Notes under the pieces: model-generated
Databases searched by the model: none
Seen by the model: only the letters and a program-made list of their open reading frames with translations
What the model was told of the DNA's origin: nothing
Shown: positions 36,321 through 45,386 of the stretch, one piece after another
How positions within the stretch are numbered: the stretch's first letter is position 1
How the letters are laid out: each line of letters begins with the position of its first letter
Assembly: GCA_015075165.1 (NCBI GenBank)
Contig: JABTUY010000005.1
Coordinates: 400,714-464,713 of the forward strand
Origin: Ideonella sp.
Lineage (GTDB): Bacteria > Pseudomonadota > Gammaproteobacteria > Burkholderiales > Burkholderiaceae_C
DNA: 64,000 nt
Direction of reading: 5' to 3'
Translations under genes and position numbers: made by a program

Positions 36321-37298
36321 TCATTCGGGCAGGACACCGATCTCCTGTGTGGCCTGCGTCCAGCGCGCGGACTCGGTGCGTAGGAAGGCGCCGACGGCCT
36401 CGACGTTCATGCTGCCGTCGACGATCGGACCGATGAGGCCGATGCGATCGGCGACCGCCTTGTCGGCCAGCAGCGCGTTGACGTCGTGGTTGACGCGCTC
36501 GATCGCGGCCGCCGGCGTGCCGGTGGGCGCGACGATCGCGAACCAGCCGACCATGTCGAAGCCCGGCAGCTTCTCGGCCAGCGACGGCACCTGCTCCCAC
36601 CCCGCCACGCGCCCGGCCGACGTGGTGGCCAGCACGCGCAGCCTGCCCTGGCGCGCCAACGCGGCTGTCGACGCCAGGTCGGCGACCATCGAATCGATCT
36701 GTCCGCCCAGCAGGTTCTGCGTGCCGATGCCCACCGACGAGTACGGCACCAGATTCGCGCCGGCGCCGGTGCGCGCGTTGAACAGCCGCGCGATCATGCC
36801 GCTGAACGTGCGCGGGCCTTCGTTGCCAAGGGTGAACGGGCCGGGCTCGGCTTTGGAGCGCGCCACCAGCTCGTCGACCGACTTCACAGGTGAACTGCCT
36901 TCGACCAGCAGCGCGAACGGGCTGCGCGCGATGAACGCCACCGGCACGAAATCCTTCTGCGGGTCGTAAGGCAGGTGCTTGAACAACAGCGGGTTGGTGA
37001 TCAGCGCCGCGGTGGTCGCGAAGTAGAAGTTGTGGCCATCGGCCGGCGCGCGTGCCGCAGCCTGTGCGCCGATGGTGTTCTGGCCGCCGGGCTTGTTGTC
37101 GATGACCACCGCCTGGCCCCACTGCTTGCCGAGCCGCTCGCCGAGGATGCGTGCCACGTTGTCCGGTCCCGAGCCCGGCGGCTGCGACAGCACCCAGCGC
37201 ACCGGCTTGTCGGGCCAGGTCTGCGCGCGCAGCGGCGCGCCGGCCACAGCGAAGGCGGCGCCGGCGATACCGCCGAGCGCGATCGAACGTCGTTGCAT
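36321..37298 (-). CDS. Bug/TctC-family tripartite tricarboxylate-type binding protein
   Basis: A 325-residue periplasmic receptor with a signal peptide (MQRRSIALGGIAGAAFAVAG). The Bug fold is shown by TWPDKPVRWVLSQPPGSGPDNVARIL at the start, PGGQNTIGAQAAARAPADGH and LTNPLLFKHLPYDP-like blocks. Bug proteins bind carboxylates; in Burkholderiales most are orphans lacking tctAB, as here. It is last in a run of catabolic genes (40979 down to 36321), so it probably captures the pathway's substrate. Confidence 0.88.
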   Translation of the reverse strand: MQRRSIALGGIAGAAFAVAGAPLRAQTWPDKPVRWVLSQPPGSGPDNVARILGERLGKQWGQAVVIDNKPGGQNTIGAQAAARAPADGHNFYFATTAALITNPLLFKHLPYDPQKDFVPVAFIARSPFALLVEGSSPVKSVDELVARSKAEPGPFTLGNEGPRTFSGMIARLFNARTGAGANLVPYSSVGIGTQNLLGGQIDSMVADLASTAALARQGRLRVLATTSAGRVAGWEQVPSLAEKLPGFDMVGWFAIVAPTGTPAAAIERVNHDVNALLADKAVADRIGLIGPIVDGSMNVEAVGAFLRTESARWTQATQEIGVLPE

Positions 37299-37328
37299 CG
37301 CGAGTCTCCTGGTCGTCGTGTGGTGGGA

Positions 37329-37394
37329 TCAGGGCCAAGCCGAACGCCGGGCGGCGAGCAGCGCGTCGAGCTCGGCCCGGTCGGCTGCCGTCAT
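37329..37394 (-). pseudogene. 21-codon ORF overlapping the FAH stop; possible gene stub
   Basis: ATG 37394 overlaps the stop of the FAH gene (ATGA) and encodes MTAADRAELDALLAARRSAWP before a stop. The start resembles the first residues of nitroreductase-type proteins (LDALLxxRRS), so it may be the leftover 5' end of a deleted gene. It could equally be a chance coupled frame. Confidence 0.25.
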
Positions 37395-38233
37395 GCCGCT
37401 TCGGCTTCGATCGGGTTGCGCAACACGCCGATCCGCTCGATCTCGATCTCGATCGTGTCGCCGGGTTTCATCCAGACCGGCGGCGTACGCGCCTGGCCGA
37501 CGCCCGCCGGCGTGCCCATCACGATCACGTCGCCGGGGTCGAGCGTCATGCACTGGGCCAGCAGGTCGATCGTCTCGTCGACCGGAAAGATCATGTCGCG
37601 GGTGTTCGCGCTCTGCATCACCTGGCCGTTGAGACGGCTTTCGATGTGCAGGCCGGCAGCACCGGCTGCAAGCTCGTCGGCCGTGACCAGCAGTGGCCCG
37701 AAGGGGCCTGTGGCGTCGAAGTTCTTGCCGATGGTCCATTGGCCGGTGCGCTTCTGGTAATCGCGCACCGAGATGTCGTTGAAGCAGCTGTAGCCGAACA
37801 CATGCTCGAGTGCGCGGGCGCGCTTGACGTGACGCGGCACGCGAGAACCGATCACCACCGCCAGCTCCGCCTCGTAGTCGAACTTGTTCGAGACCCTGGG
37901 CACGAACGCTGGCTGGCCGTGGGCCAGCAACGAACTCTTGCCGCGGTAGAAGAACCATGGATAGTCGGGCTTTTCTCGCCCGCCTTCCTTGGCGTGATCG
38001 AAGTAGTTGAGGCCGAGACAGATGATCTTGCCGGGCTCGGGCACGAGCGGCGCGAAGCGCTGTTGTGCCAGCGGCAGCCGCGTCCCGCTTGCCAGCGCGT
38101 CGCTCGCCTTGGCCGCAAGGTCGATGCCAGCCGTCAACGCGGCGCGCAGATCGAGGTGCAGATCGATCCAATTGTCGCCATCGACGACGCCGAGAGTCGG
38201 TCGGCCGAGTTGAAGAGTGGTGGCAAAGCGCAT
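37391..38233 (-). CDS. Fumarylacetoacetate hydrolase family protein
   Basis: A 280-residue enzyme of the FAH superfamily, which hydrolyses or decarboxylates C-C bonds in beta-keto acids. Motifs: KIICLGLNYFDHAKEGG, the metal-binding DYEAELAVVIGSR (E-X-E region), FNDISVRDYQKRTGQW, and the C-terminal VIVMGTPAGVGQART. ATG 38233 (MRFATTLQLG) is chosen over 38278. It lies between the Bug receptor and a hydroxyacyl-CoA dehydrogenase. Likely hydrolyses an acylpyruvate-like or diketo intermediate. A second FAH-family gene is at 40080. Confidence 0.87.
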   Translation of the reverse strand: MRFATTLQLGRPTLGVVDGDNWIDLHLDLRAALTAGIDLAAKASDALASGTRLPLAQQRFAPLVPEPGKIICLGLNYFDHAKEGGREKPDYPWFFYRGKSSLLAHGQPAFVPRVSNKFDYEAELAVVIGSRVPRHVKRARALEHVFGYSCFNDISVRDYQKRTGQWTIGKNFDATGPFGPLLVTADELAAGAAGLHIESRLNGQVMQSANTRDMIFPVDETIDLLAQCMTLDPGDVIVMGTPAGVGQARTPPVWMKPGDTIEIEIERIGVLRNPIEAEAA

Positions 38234-38255
38234 CGAATGCGGGCTCCAGGAAGGA

Positions 38256-39197
38256 TCAGCGGTGGCACGAGCCTGCATCGGAGACGGGCTTCGAATCGCC
38301 GGCGAGCAGTTTCAGTCCCTCTCGCAAGATGCGCGCATAGCGCTCGTGCTCGGCGGTGCGCTGCGGTTCCGGCCAGTCGTAGAACCCGCGGCCGGTCTTC
38401 AGGCCCAGTCGGCCGGCTTCGACGGCCTCACGCAATGCGTGCGAGGGTTGGGACGTGTTGCTGAGTGACGGGTAGATGGTCGCTGCGGCGGCGCAGTGGA
38501 CGTCGACGCCGCCATGGTCGCGTTGCAGCACCGGGCCAGCGGCGAGAAAGCGGAAGCCGAAGCCGTAGCGCACGGCGGCGTCGACATCTTCGGGCGAGGC
38601 AACCCCGGCATCGATCAGCGCGAACGCCTCGCGCGCCAGCGCGTGCTGCAGGCGGTTCGCCAGGAAGCCCGGCAGGTCGCGGCGCACCAGGACCGGTACG
38701 CTGCCGCAGCTGCGCATCCAGGTCATGAGCCGCTGCGCCGCGTGCGCCTCGCTCGCGGGGCCCATCACCACCTCCACCAGCGGAACCAGATGCGCCGGCA
38801 TGAAGAAGTGCAAGCCGAACATGCGGCGCGCGCCGGCGAGGCCGGAGCCGATCTCGCGGATGGGAATACCCGAGCTGTTGCTCGTGAGCAAGGCATGGGC
38901 AGGCGCCAGACGGTCGAGGTCGGCGAAGACCTTCTGCTTGAACTCCAGTTGCTCGGGCACGTTCTCGACCACGAGATCGACATCGGCCCAGCCAACTTCG
39001 CCCAGCGCCGGCACGGGGCGCAACTCGGCACCGGCCGCGCGCTCAGGGGGCAACAGGCTGCGCACCCGCTCGGCCGCAGCGACGCAGCGTGCGGGGTCGG
39101 CATCGACGAGCGTGACGCGGCCGCCGCCGCGCGCCAGCACGACGGCAACGTCGCTGCCCATCGTGCCGCAGCCGACAACCACGCTATGAGAGATCAA
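38256..39197 (-). CDS. 3-hydroxyacyl-CoA dehydrogenase family protein
   Basis: A 313-residue NAD-dependent dehydrogenase. The N-terminal Rossmann motif is VVVGCGTMGSDVAVVLARGG; the catalytic region has LTSNSSGIPI and MFGLHFFMPAHLVPLVEVV; the C-terminal domain has RDLPGFLANRLQHALAREA and LGLKTGRGFYDWP. It resembles 3-hydroxybutyryl-CoA dehydrogenase and L-gulonate 3-dehydrogenase-type enzymes. It sits in a gene run between FAH and SDR genes, so the true substrate may be a hydroxy acid rather than an acyl-CoA. The gap to the FAH start is 22 bases. Confidence 0.87.
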   Translation of the reverse strand: MISHSVVVGCGTMGSDVAVVLARGGGRVTLVDADPARCVAAAERVRSLLPPERAAGAELRPVPALGEVGWADVDLVVENVPEQLEFKQKVFADLDRLAPAHALLTSNSSGIPIREIGSGLAGARRMFGLHFFMPAHLVPLVEVVMGPASEAHAAQRLMTWMRSCGSVPVLVRRDLPGFLANRLQHALAREAFALIDAGVASPEDVDAAVRYGFGFRFLAAGPVLQRDHGGVDVHCAAAATIYPSLSNTSQPSHALREAVEAGRLGLKTGRGFYDWPEPQRTAEHERYARILREGLKLLAGDSKPVSDAGSCHR

Positions 39198-39271
39198 CGC
39201 GGTGTCTCCTGTGGTTGGTCATGTCGAGGGCTGCAAGAGCGGCGCGAAGGCCACGCGAGGGGAGGTTGGCC

Positions 39272-40048
39272 TCAGGCTCCAACCATCGCCAGACCGCCGT
39301 TGCAGAGCAGGAACTGGCCTGTCATGTGCCGCGAGTCTTCGGCAGCGAGGAACAAGGTCGGCCCGACCATGTCCTCGGGCGTCGCGATGCGGCCGAGCGG
39401 TGTCTGCTTCAGCACTTCTTCTCGACGGCCGGTTTTCCAGTCGTGCCGGTTCTTCAGCGCCTCGGTCTCCATGAACGCGGCGCCCAGGGTGTTGACACGC
39501 ACCTTCGGGGCCAGCGCCCGGGCGTACGATTTCGTGATGCCGATGACGGCGTACTTCGCCGCCGCGTACTGCGGCGCACGCGGGCTGCCGGCGATCACCA
39601 CTTGCGAGCCGATGTTGACGATCACGCCGCCGTTGCCGTCGAACATGCGCGAGCCGATCTCGTGGGTCACGAACAGGGTGCCCTTGACGTCGACCGCCAG
39701 CGTGTGGTCGATCACCTGCTCGTCGAGCTCGCGCCACGAGCGCTGATCGGAGGCCATGTCGCCGACGTTGTTCACCAGCACGGCCACCCGGCCGAACTCG
39801 AAGGCGGCCTTGCAGAGACGGCGCACATCGTCCAGCCGCGCGATGTCCCCTTGCACGGTGATCGCCTTGCGCCCCAGCGCCCGTGCACGCGCGGCGACCT
39901 CCTCGGCCCCGGCCGAAGAACTGTTGTAGTGCACGATGACATCGGCGCCTTCGCGCGCGAACGCGTCGACCAGCACGGCACCGAAGCCGCGGCCCGCGCC
40001 CGTGACCAGCACCACCTGGTTGTGGAAACGCCCCCCTGCCGCGGTCAT
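39272..40048 (-). CDS. Short-chain dehydrogenase/reductase (FabG-like)
   Basis: A 258-residue classical SDR: cofactor loop LVTGAGRGFGAVLVDAFARE, NNVGD in place of the usual NNAG, catalytic Ser in NIGSQVVIAG and YAAAK. The C-terminal PEDMVGPTLFLAAEDSRHMT is standard. The residue after the first beta strand (HYNSSSAGAEE) suggests NADP preference. It lies between the dehydrogenase and second FAH gene and likely oxidises or reduces a hydroxy/keto intermediate of that pathway. Confidence 0.88.
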   Translation of the reverse strand: MTAAGGRFHNQVVLVTGAGRGFGAVLVDAFAREGADVIVHYNSSSAGAEEVAARARALGRKAITVQGDIARLDDVRRLCKAAFEFGRVAVLVNNVGDMASDQRSWRELDEQVIDHTLAVDVKGTLFVTHEIGSRMFDGNGGVIVNIGSQVVIAGSPRAPQYAAAKYAVIGITKSYARALAPKVRVNTLGAAFMETEALKNRHDWKTGRREEVLKQTPLGRIATPEDMVGPTLFLAAEDSRHMTGQFLLCNGGLAMVGA

Positions 40049-40079
40049 GCCTGCTCCCGTTCGCTGTGGTCGATCATGG

Positions 40080-40979
40080 CTAGAACCCCTGCCAGGCCGG
40101 TGCGTCGGCGCCGTGGCCTTCCTTCCAGCTGACGACCCGATTGCGCAGCGTGCCGATGCCCTCGATGTTGGCTTCGATGACGTCGCCCGGCTTCAAGTAC
40201 CAGGCCTGCGGATCCTTGCTGAACGCGGCCACACCGGCCACGGTGCCCGTGGTGACGATGTCACCCGCCGAATAGCCGGCCGGCGAGAACTTGCTGACGA
40301 GCTGCGGCAGCGTGACGAGCAGGTTGCGCGTGTTCGAGACCTGGCGCTTCTCGCCGTTGACGGTCAACAGCAGATCCAGCTTGTACGGGTCGGGAATCTC
40401 GTCGGCCGTGACGATCCACGGCCCGAACGGGCAGAAGGTATCGATCGACTTGCTGAAGACGAAGTTCTTGGACTGCATCTCGCGCCGCTGGATGTCGCGC
40501 GCGGTGATGTCGTTGAAGATCACGTAGCCGGCGATCACGTCCTGAGCTTGTTCGACGCTCAGATGCTTGCTCGCCTTGCCGATGATCATCGCGAACTCGA
40601 TCTCGTAGTCGAGCTCCTTGGTCAGGTGCTCGGGGTAGATGACCGGATCGTCCGGGCCGATGATCGCGTCGGGGTTCTGGAAGAACACGATCCACGGGTG
40701 GATCTCGGCGACCCAGTTGGCGCGCTTGCCCTCTTCGCCGTGCTCGGCGTAGTTGCCTGCCGTGTGGAAGATCTTCTTCGGAATGATCGGCGCATTGAGC
40801 TTCACGTCGGCGAGCCTGAAGCGGTCTTTCGTGCGCAGCTTGTCCGCCTCGGCTGCGACCTTCGTGCCACCGATCTCGAACAGCCGGCGCATGTCGCTGA
40901 CATCGACGGCGGTGATGTTCTCTCCTTCGACGATGCCCACGCGCTGTCGGCCGTCCTTGGTGAATGTGGCGAGCTTCAT
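40080..40979 (-). CDS. Fumarylacetoacetate hydrolase family protein
   Basis: A 299-residue FAH-family enzyme: MKLATFTKDGRQRVGIVEG start, FHTAGNYAEHGEEG, the metal site ELDYEIEFAMIIGKASK, FNDITARDIQRREMQ, and DIVTTGTVAGVAAFSK. ATG 40979 is the family start. First gene of the minus-strand catabolic run and divergent from a LysR regulator. It is distinct in sequence from the FAH protein at 37391 (they share only family motifs), so the two probably act at different steps. Confidence 0.88.
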   Translation of the reverse strand: MKLATFTKDGRQRVGIVEGENITAVDVSDMRRLFEIGGTKVAAEADKLRTKDRFRLADVKLNAPIIPKKIFHTAGNYAEHGEEGKRANWVAEIHPWIVFFQNPDAIIGPDDPVIYPEHLTKELDYEIEFAMIIGKASKHLSVEQAQDVIAGYVIFNDITARDIQRREMQSKNFVFSKSIDTFCPFGPWIVTADEIPDPYKLDLLLTVNGEKRQVSNTRNLLVTLPQLVSKFSPAGYSAGDIVTTGTVAGVAAFSKDPQAWYLKPGDVIEANIEGIGTLRNRVVSWKEGHGADAPAWQGF

Positions 40980-41026
40980 GGGTGTTCCTGGGTGTCTTGC
41001 GACGGTCCGCAATCCTGCGGCGCTGC

Positions 41027-41058
41027 GACCATACGGTCCAATACTCGTTGTTGGGTAT
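41027..41058. promoter_or_regulatory. LysR-type operator candidates in divergent promoter
   Basis: Two dyads are visible: GACC-ATAC-GGTC at 41027-41038 and ATAC-N10-GTAT at 41041-41058. ATAC/GTAT arms are typical of LysR boxes. They lie between the FAH and LysR starts (40979 and 41157). Confidence 0.45.
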
Positions 41059-41156
41059 GCCATTGAGCTGACTTATGGATGCAGCGCAGCAACTCGCCGC
41101 CCTCCTAGAATTCAGCGAGACGGCGGTCCACTGCAGCGGCAGCGCCGCTGACCACC

Positions 41157-42065
41157 ATGCGGATCGACCCTCGCCGACTGCTCGATCTCCTTGCCATCGC
41201 CAGGCACGGGACGATCAGCGCGGCCGCGCAGGCCTTGAACGTCTCTCAGCCCGGGTTGTCGCAGAGCGTGACGCAGCTCGAGCACGGTCTCGGCGTGAAG
41301 GTGCTCGAACGGGATCGCCATGGGGCCCGTCTCACCGAGTTCGGCCGTGTCCTGGTCTTTCATGCCCGGGCCCTCGACGCCTTGCTCTCGCGCGCGAAGG
41401 AGGAGACGCGGCTGCACGCGCTGGGCATCGAAGGGCCGCTGGCCGTCGGCATCACGCCCGTCAGTGCTGTCTCGCTGGTACCGCAGGCGCTGGCCTTGCT
41501 GCTGGAGGAAGCGCCGAAGGTGGCGGTTTCACTGGTCGAGGGTCTCGACGACGACCTGGTCGCGATGCTGCATGCGCGTGAGCTGGATATGGTGGTCAGC
41601 CGTCTGCGCCCCGGATTGCATGGCGTGGCCAGTGAGCCGCTGACCTCCTCGGGCTGGGCCCTCATCACGCACCCGAAACACCCGCTGGCGCAGCGAAAGT
41701 CGGTGCAACTGGCGGAGATCCCCGAGGAGCGCTGGGTCTTGCCCGCCGGCGGCAGCGCCTTCCGGCGCCAAATGGAGATCGTTTTCGAGGCGGCAGGTCT
41801 GCCATGGCCGACTGCCGGAATCAGCACCAACTCGATCCTCGCGATCAAGGCGATCGTGATGAACACCGAGGGCGTGACGATCATGTCACCGGTGCTGGTG
41901 GATGTGGAACGCAAGGCGGGGCGGCTGCAGGTCGTGCCACTGCAAGAGGTCTCACCGCTGCAGCCTGTGGGCATGCTGTGGCGAAGCGACGATGAGCCGT
42001 CTCGGGCCGCGGCCCGGTTTGCCAAGTTCCTTCGGCTCGTCGCGGCCCGGACGAGCGAACCGTGA
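41157..42065 (+). CDS. LysR family regulator of the catabolic cluster
   Basis: A 302-residue regulator: LLDLLAIARHGTISAAAQAL then NVSQPGLSQSVTQLEHGLG form the winged helix, with a full effector-binding domain after it. Divergent from the FAH/SDR/dehydrogenase/Bug run across 177 bases that contain two dyads. It most likely controls that run in response to a pathway intermediate. Confidence 0.9.
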   Translation: MRIDPRRLLDLLAIARHGTISAAAQALNVSQPGLSQSVTQLEHGLGVKVLERDRHGARLTEFGRVLVFHARALDALLSRAKEETRLHALGIEGPLAVGITPVSAVSLVPQALALLLEEAPKVAVSLVEGLDDDLVAMLHARELDMVVSRLRPGLHGVASEPLTSSGWALITHPKHPLAQRKSVQLAEIPEERWVLPAGGSAFRRQMEIVFEAAGLPWPTAGISTNSILAIKAIVMNTEGVTIMSPVLVDVERKAGRLQVVPLQEVSPLQPVGMLWRSDDEPSRAAARFAKFLRLVAARTSEP

Positions 42066-42100
42066 TGCCCTGCTGCCGCTGCAGGCCCGGGCGCGTGGTG

Positions 42101-42526
42101 TCAGGTGTGCTGCAGACCGGCCGCAGCGATGCCGGCGATCACGATCTGCTCGTCCTCGTCGCCGCTGCCGCCTGATGCGCCCGCGGCGCCGAGCAAGACG
42201 CCAGCGGCATCGACGATCAGCACCGCCCCGGTCTGGGCGATGAAGGTCTGCTGCGCCACCGACGCGATCGACGTGAAGAACGCCGGCAGATCCTTCGCGC
42301 GTTGTGCGAGCGCGCGGCTGTTGGTGCCCATGCCCACAGCCGCGGCCGCCTTGCCGAGCGCGATCTCCAGCCGCAGCGCACTGGCGCCGTCCTCGCGCGC
42401 CGAAGCCACCACCTGGGCGGCCGCGTCGACGACCACCACCCCCATCGGCTTGAAGCGGAGTTCGCGCGCGGCTGCCAGCGCGCCATCGATCAGCGTGCGC
42501 GCCTGCTGCAGGGTCAACTGGGACAT
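42101..42526 (-). CDS. GlcG/HbpS (DUF336) family protein
   Basis: A 141-residue heme-degrading/HbpS-like or GlcG-like protein. Typical blocks: LTLQQARTLIDGALAAAREL, GVVVVDAAAQVVASAREDGA and KAAAAVGMGTNSRAL. Such proteins often accompany genes for aromatic or glycolate use and are thought to bind small molecules; no confirmed activity. It is downstream of the ThDP enzyme gene, with a gap of 48 bases, and probably in its operon. Short C-terminal insertion GASGGSGDEDEQ. Confidence 0.82.
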   Translation of the reverse strand: MSQLTLQQARTLIDGALAAARELRFKPMGVVVVDAAAQVVASAREDGASALRLEIALGKAAAAVGMGTNSRALAQRAKDLPAFFTSIASVAQQTFIAQTGAVLIVDAAGVLLGAAGASGGSGDEDEQIVIAGIAAAGLQHT

Positions 42527-42574
42527 GACGACCTCGTCGGATGGGTTGAACGCTGCGGCATGTCGGCCGCCTGC

Positions 42575-44296
42575 TCAGGCATCAGCGTGCCCGAAGCGGT
42601 TCATGCTGCCGAACGCCGGCATGCACGGATGCGGCACGAAGCGTGTGCGGCAATCGAGCACTGCAGGTCGGCGTGATTGCAGCGCGCGCGCCAGCGCCGC
42701 CGGCAGCTCGGCCACGCGCTCGACGCGTTCGCCGATGCAGCCGAAGCCGCGCGCGATCGCCGCGTGGTCGGTGCCGGCGAGCGACGTGCCCACCTCGATG
42801 TCGAGCGCGGCGCGCTGCCCGGCACGGATCACGCCCCAGGCCTCGTTGTTGTGCACGATCGTCACCACCGGCAGCGCCTCGCGGCGCGCGGTGTCCAGCT
42901 CCTGCAGCGTGAAGCCGAACGAGCCGTCGCCGGTGAGGTTGAACACCGGCCGCTGCGGGTGCAGCCGCTGCAGTGCCAGCGCGAACGGCAGGCCGAAACC
43001 GAGCTGGCTCATGCCGGGATCGTGAAAGCAGCTGCGCGGCGCGCGCACCGGGGTCAGGTCGTTGCTCCAGAAGCTGGTGTGGCCGCCGTCGAACACCACC
43101 AACGCATCGTGCGGCAGCGCGAGGCCGATCGCCGCCGCCAGTGCCGCCGGGTGCATCGGGGATTCGCCGTCGGCGGCCATCGCACGCAACCTTGCGTCGT
43201 ACGCCGTGCGGTGTTCGCGCAGCTGCGGCAGCCAATCGGCCTCGCTCGCGGGCTGCCGGCCGGCGAGGGCAAGCATCAGGTCGTCGAGCGCCGCGCGTGC
43301 GTCGGCGAGCAGCGCCACTTCGTGCAGCGCCGGGTTGCCGAGCGCCGACGCGTCGAGGTTGATGTTGACCAGCCGATGCTCGCGCCGCACGAAAGGCCCG
43401 CGTTCGTCCCACAACCAAGACGAGAAGCGGCAGCCGACGGCCACCACCACGTCGGCGCCGTCGAACGCCTGGCGCACCGCATCGCCCGCGACCAGCCCAC
43501 CGTGGCCGATGAAATGCGGGCTGTCGCTCGTGACCGTACCCAGGGCCATCTGCGTCGGCACCACCGGCGCGCGCAGGTGTGCCGCGAGCGAGCGCACGGC
43601 ATCGACCGCGTCGGCGCGCACGACGCCGCCGCCGGCGACGAGCAGTGGCCGCCTGGCGGCTGCGATCGTGTCGGCCGCCTGCGCCAGTGCCGCCGCGGCG
43701 GGCCGCGGCGCGTGCAGCGCGCGGTAGCGCTCTGGCGGCACGTCGAACTCGGCGGCGCTCCAGTCGTGCTCGGCCGCCAGCACGTCGTGCGGGATGTCGA
43801 GGTGCACCGGCCCGGGCCGACCGGCGAGCGCTTCGCGCAGCGCGCTGCGCACCAGCTCGGGCAGGCGCCGTACGTCATGCACCACCGCGCGCCACTTGGT
43901 CAGCGGCGCGAACAGCGCGTGCGTGTCCATGTCCATGAACATGCCGCGGTGCGGGTACGACGCCGCGCGGTGCTGGTTGGTCGTGACCAGGAGCACCGCG
44001 AGGTTGTTGTTGAAGGCAACGCCGGCGCCGGCGGCCAGGTTGAGGCCACCCGGCCCCATCTCACCGAAGGCCAGTGCGATGCGGCCGCTGGCAGCGTGCA
44101 CGGCAGCGGCCATGATCGCCGCATGCGCCTCGTGGCGCACGCCCACGAAGCCGACCGGCGAGCGCGACAGCGCGTGCAGCAGCGGCGCGAGCTTGCCGCC
44201 GACGATGCCGAACGCCTCGCGCACGCCCTCGGCCTGCAGCAGGCGCACCAGCGCCTCGCCACCGGTCAGCCGCAGCGTCGCGGCCGCAGTCGCCAC
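42575..44296 (-). CDS. Thiamine diphosphate-dependent enzyme (acetolactate synthase-like)
   Basis: A 573-residue enzyme with the three-domain ThDP fold. The N-terminal pyrimidine domain has the catalytic Glu in VGVRHEAHAAIMAA; the middle domain has LLVAGGGVVRADAVDAV; the C-terminal domain has the metal-binding GDGSFGFTLQELDTA ending in NN (VTIVHNN). Anabolic acetolactate synthase would have a regulatory partner gene, absent here. Likely a decarboxylase or lyase (for example benzoylformate- or oxalyl-type). It is next to a Bug receptor and a DUF336 protein, so probably acts on the imported 2-keto acid. Confidence 0.87.
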   Translation of the reverse strand: MATAAATLRLTGGEALVRLLQAEGVREAFGIVGGKLAPLLHALSRSPVGFVGVRHEAHAAIMAAAVHAASGRIALAFGEMGPGGLNLAAGAGVAFNNNLAVLLVTTNQHRAASYPHRGMFMDMDTHALFAPLTKWRAVVHDVRRLPELVRSALREALAGRPGPVHLDIPHDVLAAEHDWSAAEFDVPPERYRALHAPRPAAAALAQAADTIAAARRPLLVAGGGVVRADAVDAVRSLAAHLRAPVVPTQMALGTVTSDSPHFIGHGGLVAGDAVRQAFDGADVVVAVGCRFSSWLWDERGPFVRREHRLVNINLDASALGNPALHEVALLADARAALDDLMLALAGRQPASEADWLPQLREHRTAYDARLRAMAADGESPMHPAALAAAIGLALPHDALVVFDGGHTSFWSNDLTPVRAPRSCFHDPGMSQLGFGLPFALALQRLHPQRPVFNLTGDGSFGFTLQELDTARREALPVVTIVHNNEAWGVIRAGQRAALDIEVGTSLAGTDHAAIARGFGCIGERVERVAELPAALARALQSRRPAVLDCRTRFVPHPCMPAFGSMNRFGHADA

Positions 44297-44300
44297 GCGG

Positions 44301-45281
44301 TCAGTCCTCCGGCGTGAAGCCGGTGGCCTTGACGATCGGAGCCCAGCGTGCGTGCTCGGCCTTTACATGCAACGCGAACGCCTCGGGCGACTCGCGCAGC
44401 GCCACGAGCCCGGTGCGTGCGAACACCTCCTGCATCTCCGGCGTCTGCAGCGCCTGCTGCACCGCCGCGTTGAACCGCTGCACCACCTCCGGCGGTGTCT
44501 TCGCCGGCGCGTAGATGCCGAGGAACTCGACGAGAACGATGTCCTTGTAGCCCAGCTCGACCAGCGTCGGCACCTCGGGTAGCGCCGCCCAGCGTTGCGG
44601 ACTGGTCAGCGCGAGCGAGCGCAGCTTGCCGGTCTTCACGTGCGGCACCACCTCGCTGACCACGTTGAACGCGATCGGGATCTGGCCGCCGAGCAGATCC
44701 TGCAGCAGCGGAGCGCCGCCACGGTACGGAATGCTCTTCATCGACAGCCCGGCCGCGCGCTCGAACATCATGCCGGCGAAGTGCGGCGCCGATCCGGGCG
44801 CCGGGATCCCGTAGTTCGCCTTGTCGGGGTTGGCCTTGGCCCAGCGGATGAAATCGGCCACCGTGTGCACGTCGGCCGGCGCGCCGGGGCCGATGGTGAC
44901 CGACAGCGGATAGGTCGCCAGCGGAGCGACCGGGATGAAATCGACCAGCGGGTCGTAGGTCAGCTTCTTGCCGTAGGTGTGCGGGTACAGCGTGATCGGC
45001 GACGACGGCATCTGCAGCAGCGTGGCACCGTCGGGCGTCGCGCGCTTGACGAAGTCTGCCGCGATGCGTCCGCCGGCGCCGGGCTTGGCGTCGTAGACGA
45101 TCGTGCTCGGGTAGATGCCCTTGAGGCGTTCGATCAGCGGGCGCGTCACCTGGTCGCCGAGGCCACCGGCCGGAAACCCCGACCACAGCATCGTCGTCGC
45201 CGGCTGCGCCATCACGTGTCGGCCCGCCGCCGCGCTCGCGAGCGCCAGGGCCAGCAGGGATCGGCGTGTCGTCATCGGCAT
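44301..45281 (-). CDS. Bug/TctC-family binding protein
   Basis: A 326-residue periplasmic receptor. Signal peptide: MTTRRSLLALALASAAAGRH. Bug features: FPAGGLGDQVTRPLIERLK, DAKPGAGGRIAADFVKRATPDG, and SPITLYPHTYGKKLTYDPLVDF. Start at ATG 45281 (a second ATG six bases downstream, 45275, is also possible). The ThDP gene starts 4 bases after its stop. Orphan receptor, no tctAB. Divergent from an AraC-type regulator. Confidence 0.88.
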   Translation of the reverse strand: MPMTTRRSLLALALASAAAGRHVMAQPATTMLWSGFPAGGLGDQVTRPLIERLKGIYPSTIVYDAKPGAGGRIAADFVKRATPDGATLLQMPSSPITLYPHTYGKKLTYDPLVDFIPVAPLATYPLSVTIGPGAPADVHTVADFIRWAKANPDKANYGIPAPGSAPHFAGMMFERAAGLSMKSIPYRGGAPLLQDLLGGQIPIAFNVVSEVVPHVKTGKLRSLALTSPQRWAALPEVPTLVELGYKDIVLVEFLGIYAPAKTPPEVVQRFNAAVQQALQTPEMQEVFARTGLVALRESPEAFALHVKAEHARWAPIVKATGFTPED

Positions 45282-45386
45282 CTCCTTCGGGCGCGGTTCT
45301 GGCGCCCGCAACGGGGCGCACTGTAGTCCTCGCGGGCTCGGCGACGAATGGACAATCCGGGGCGCTCCGGTACATTTCCGGCATCG

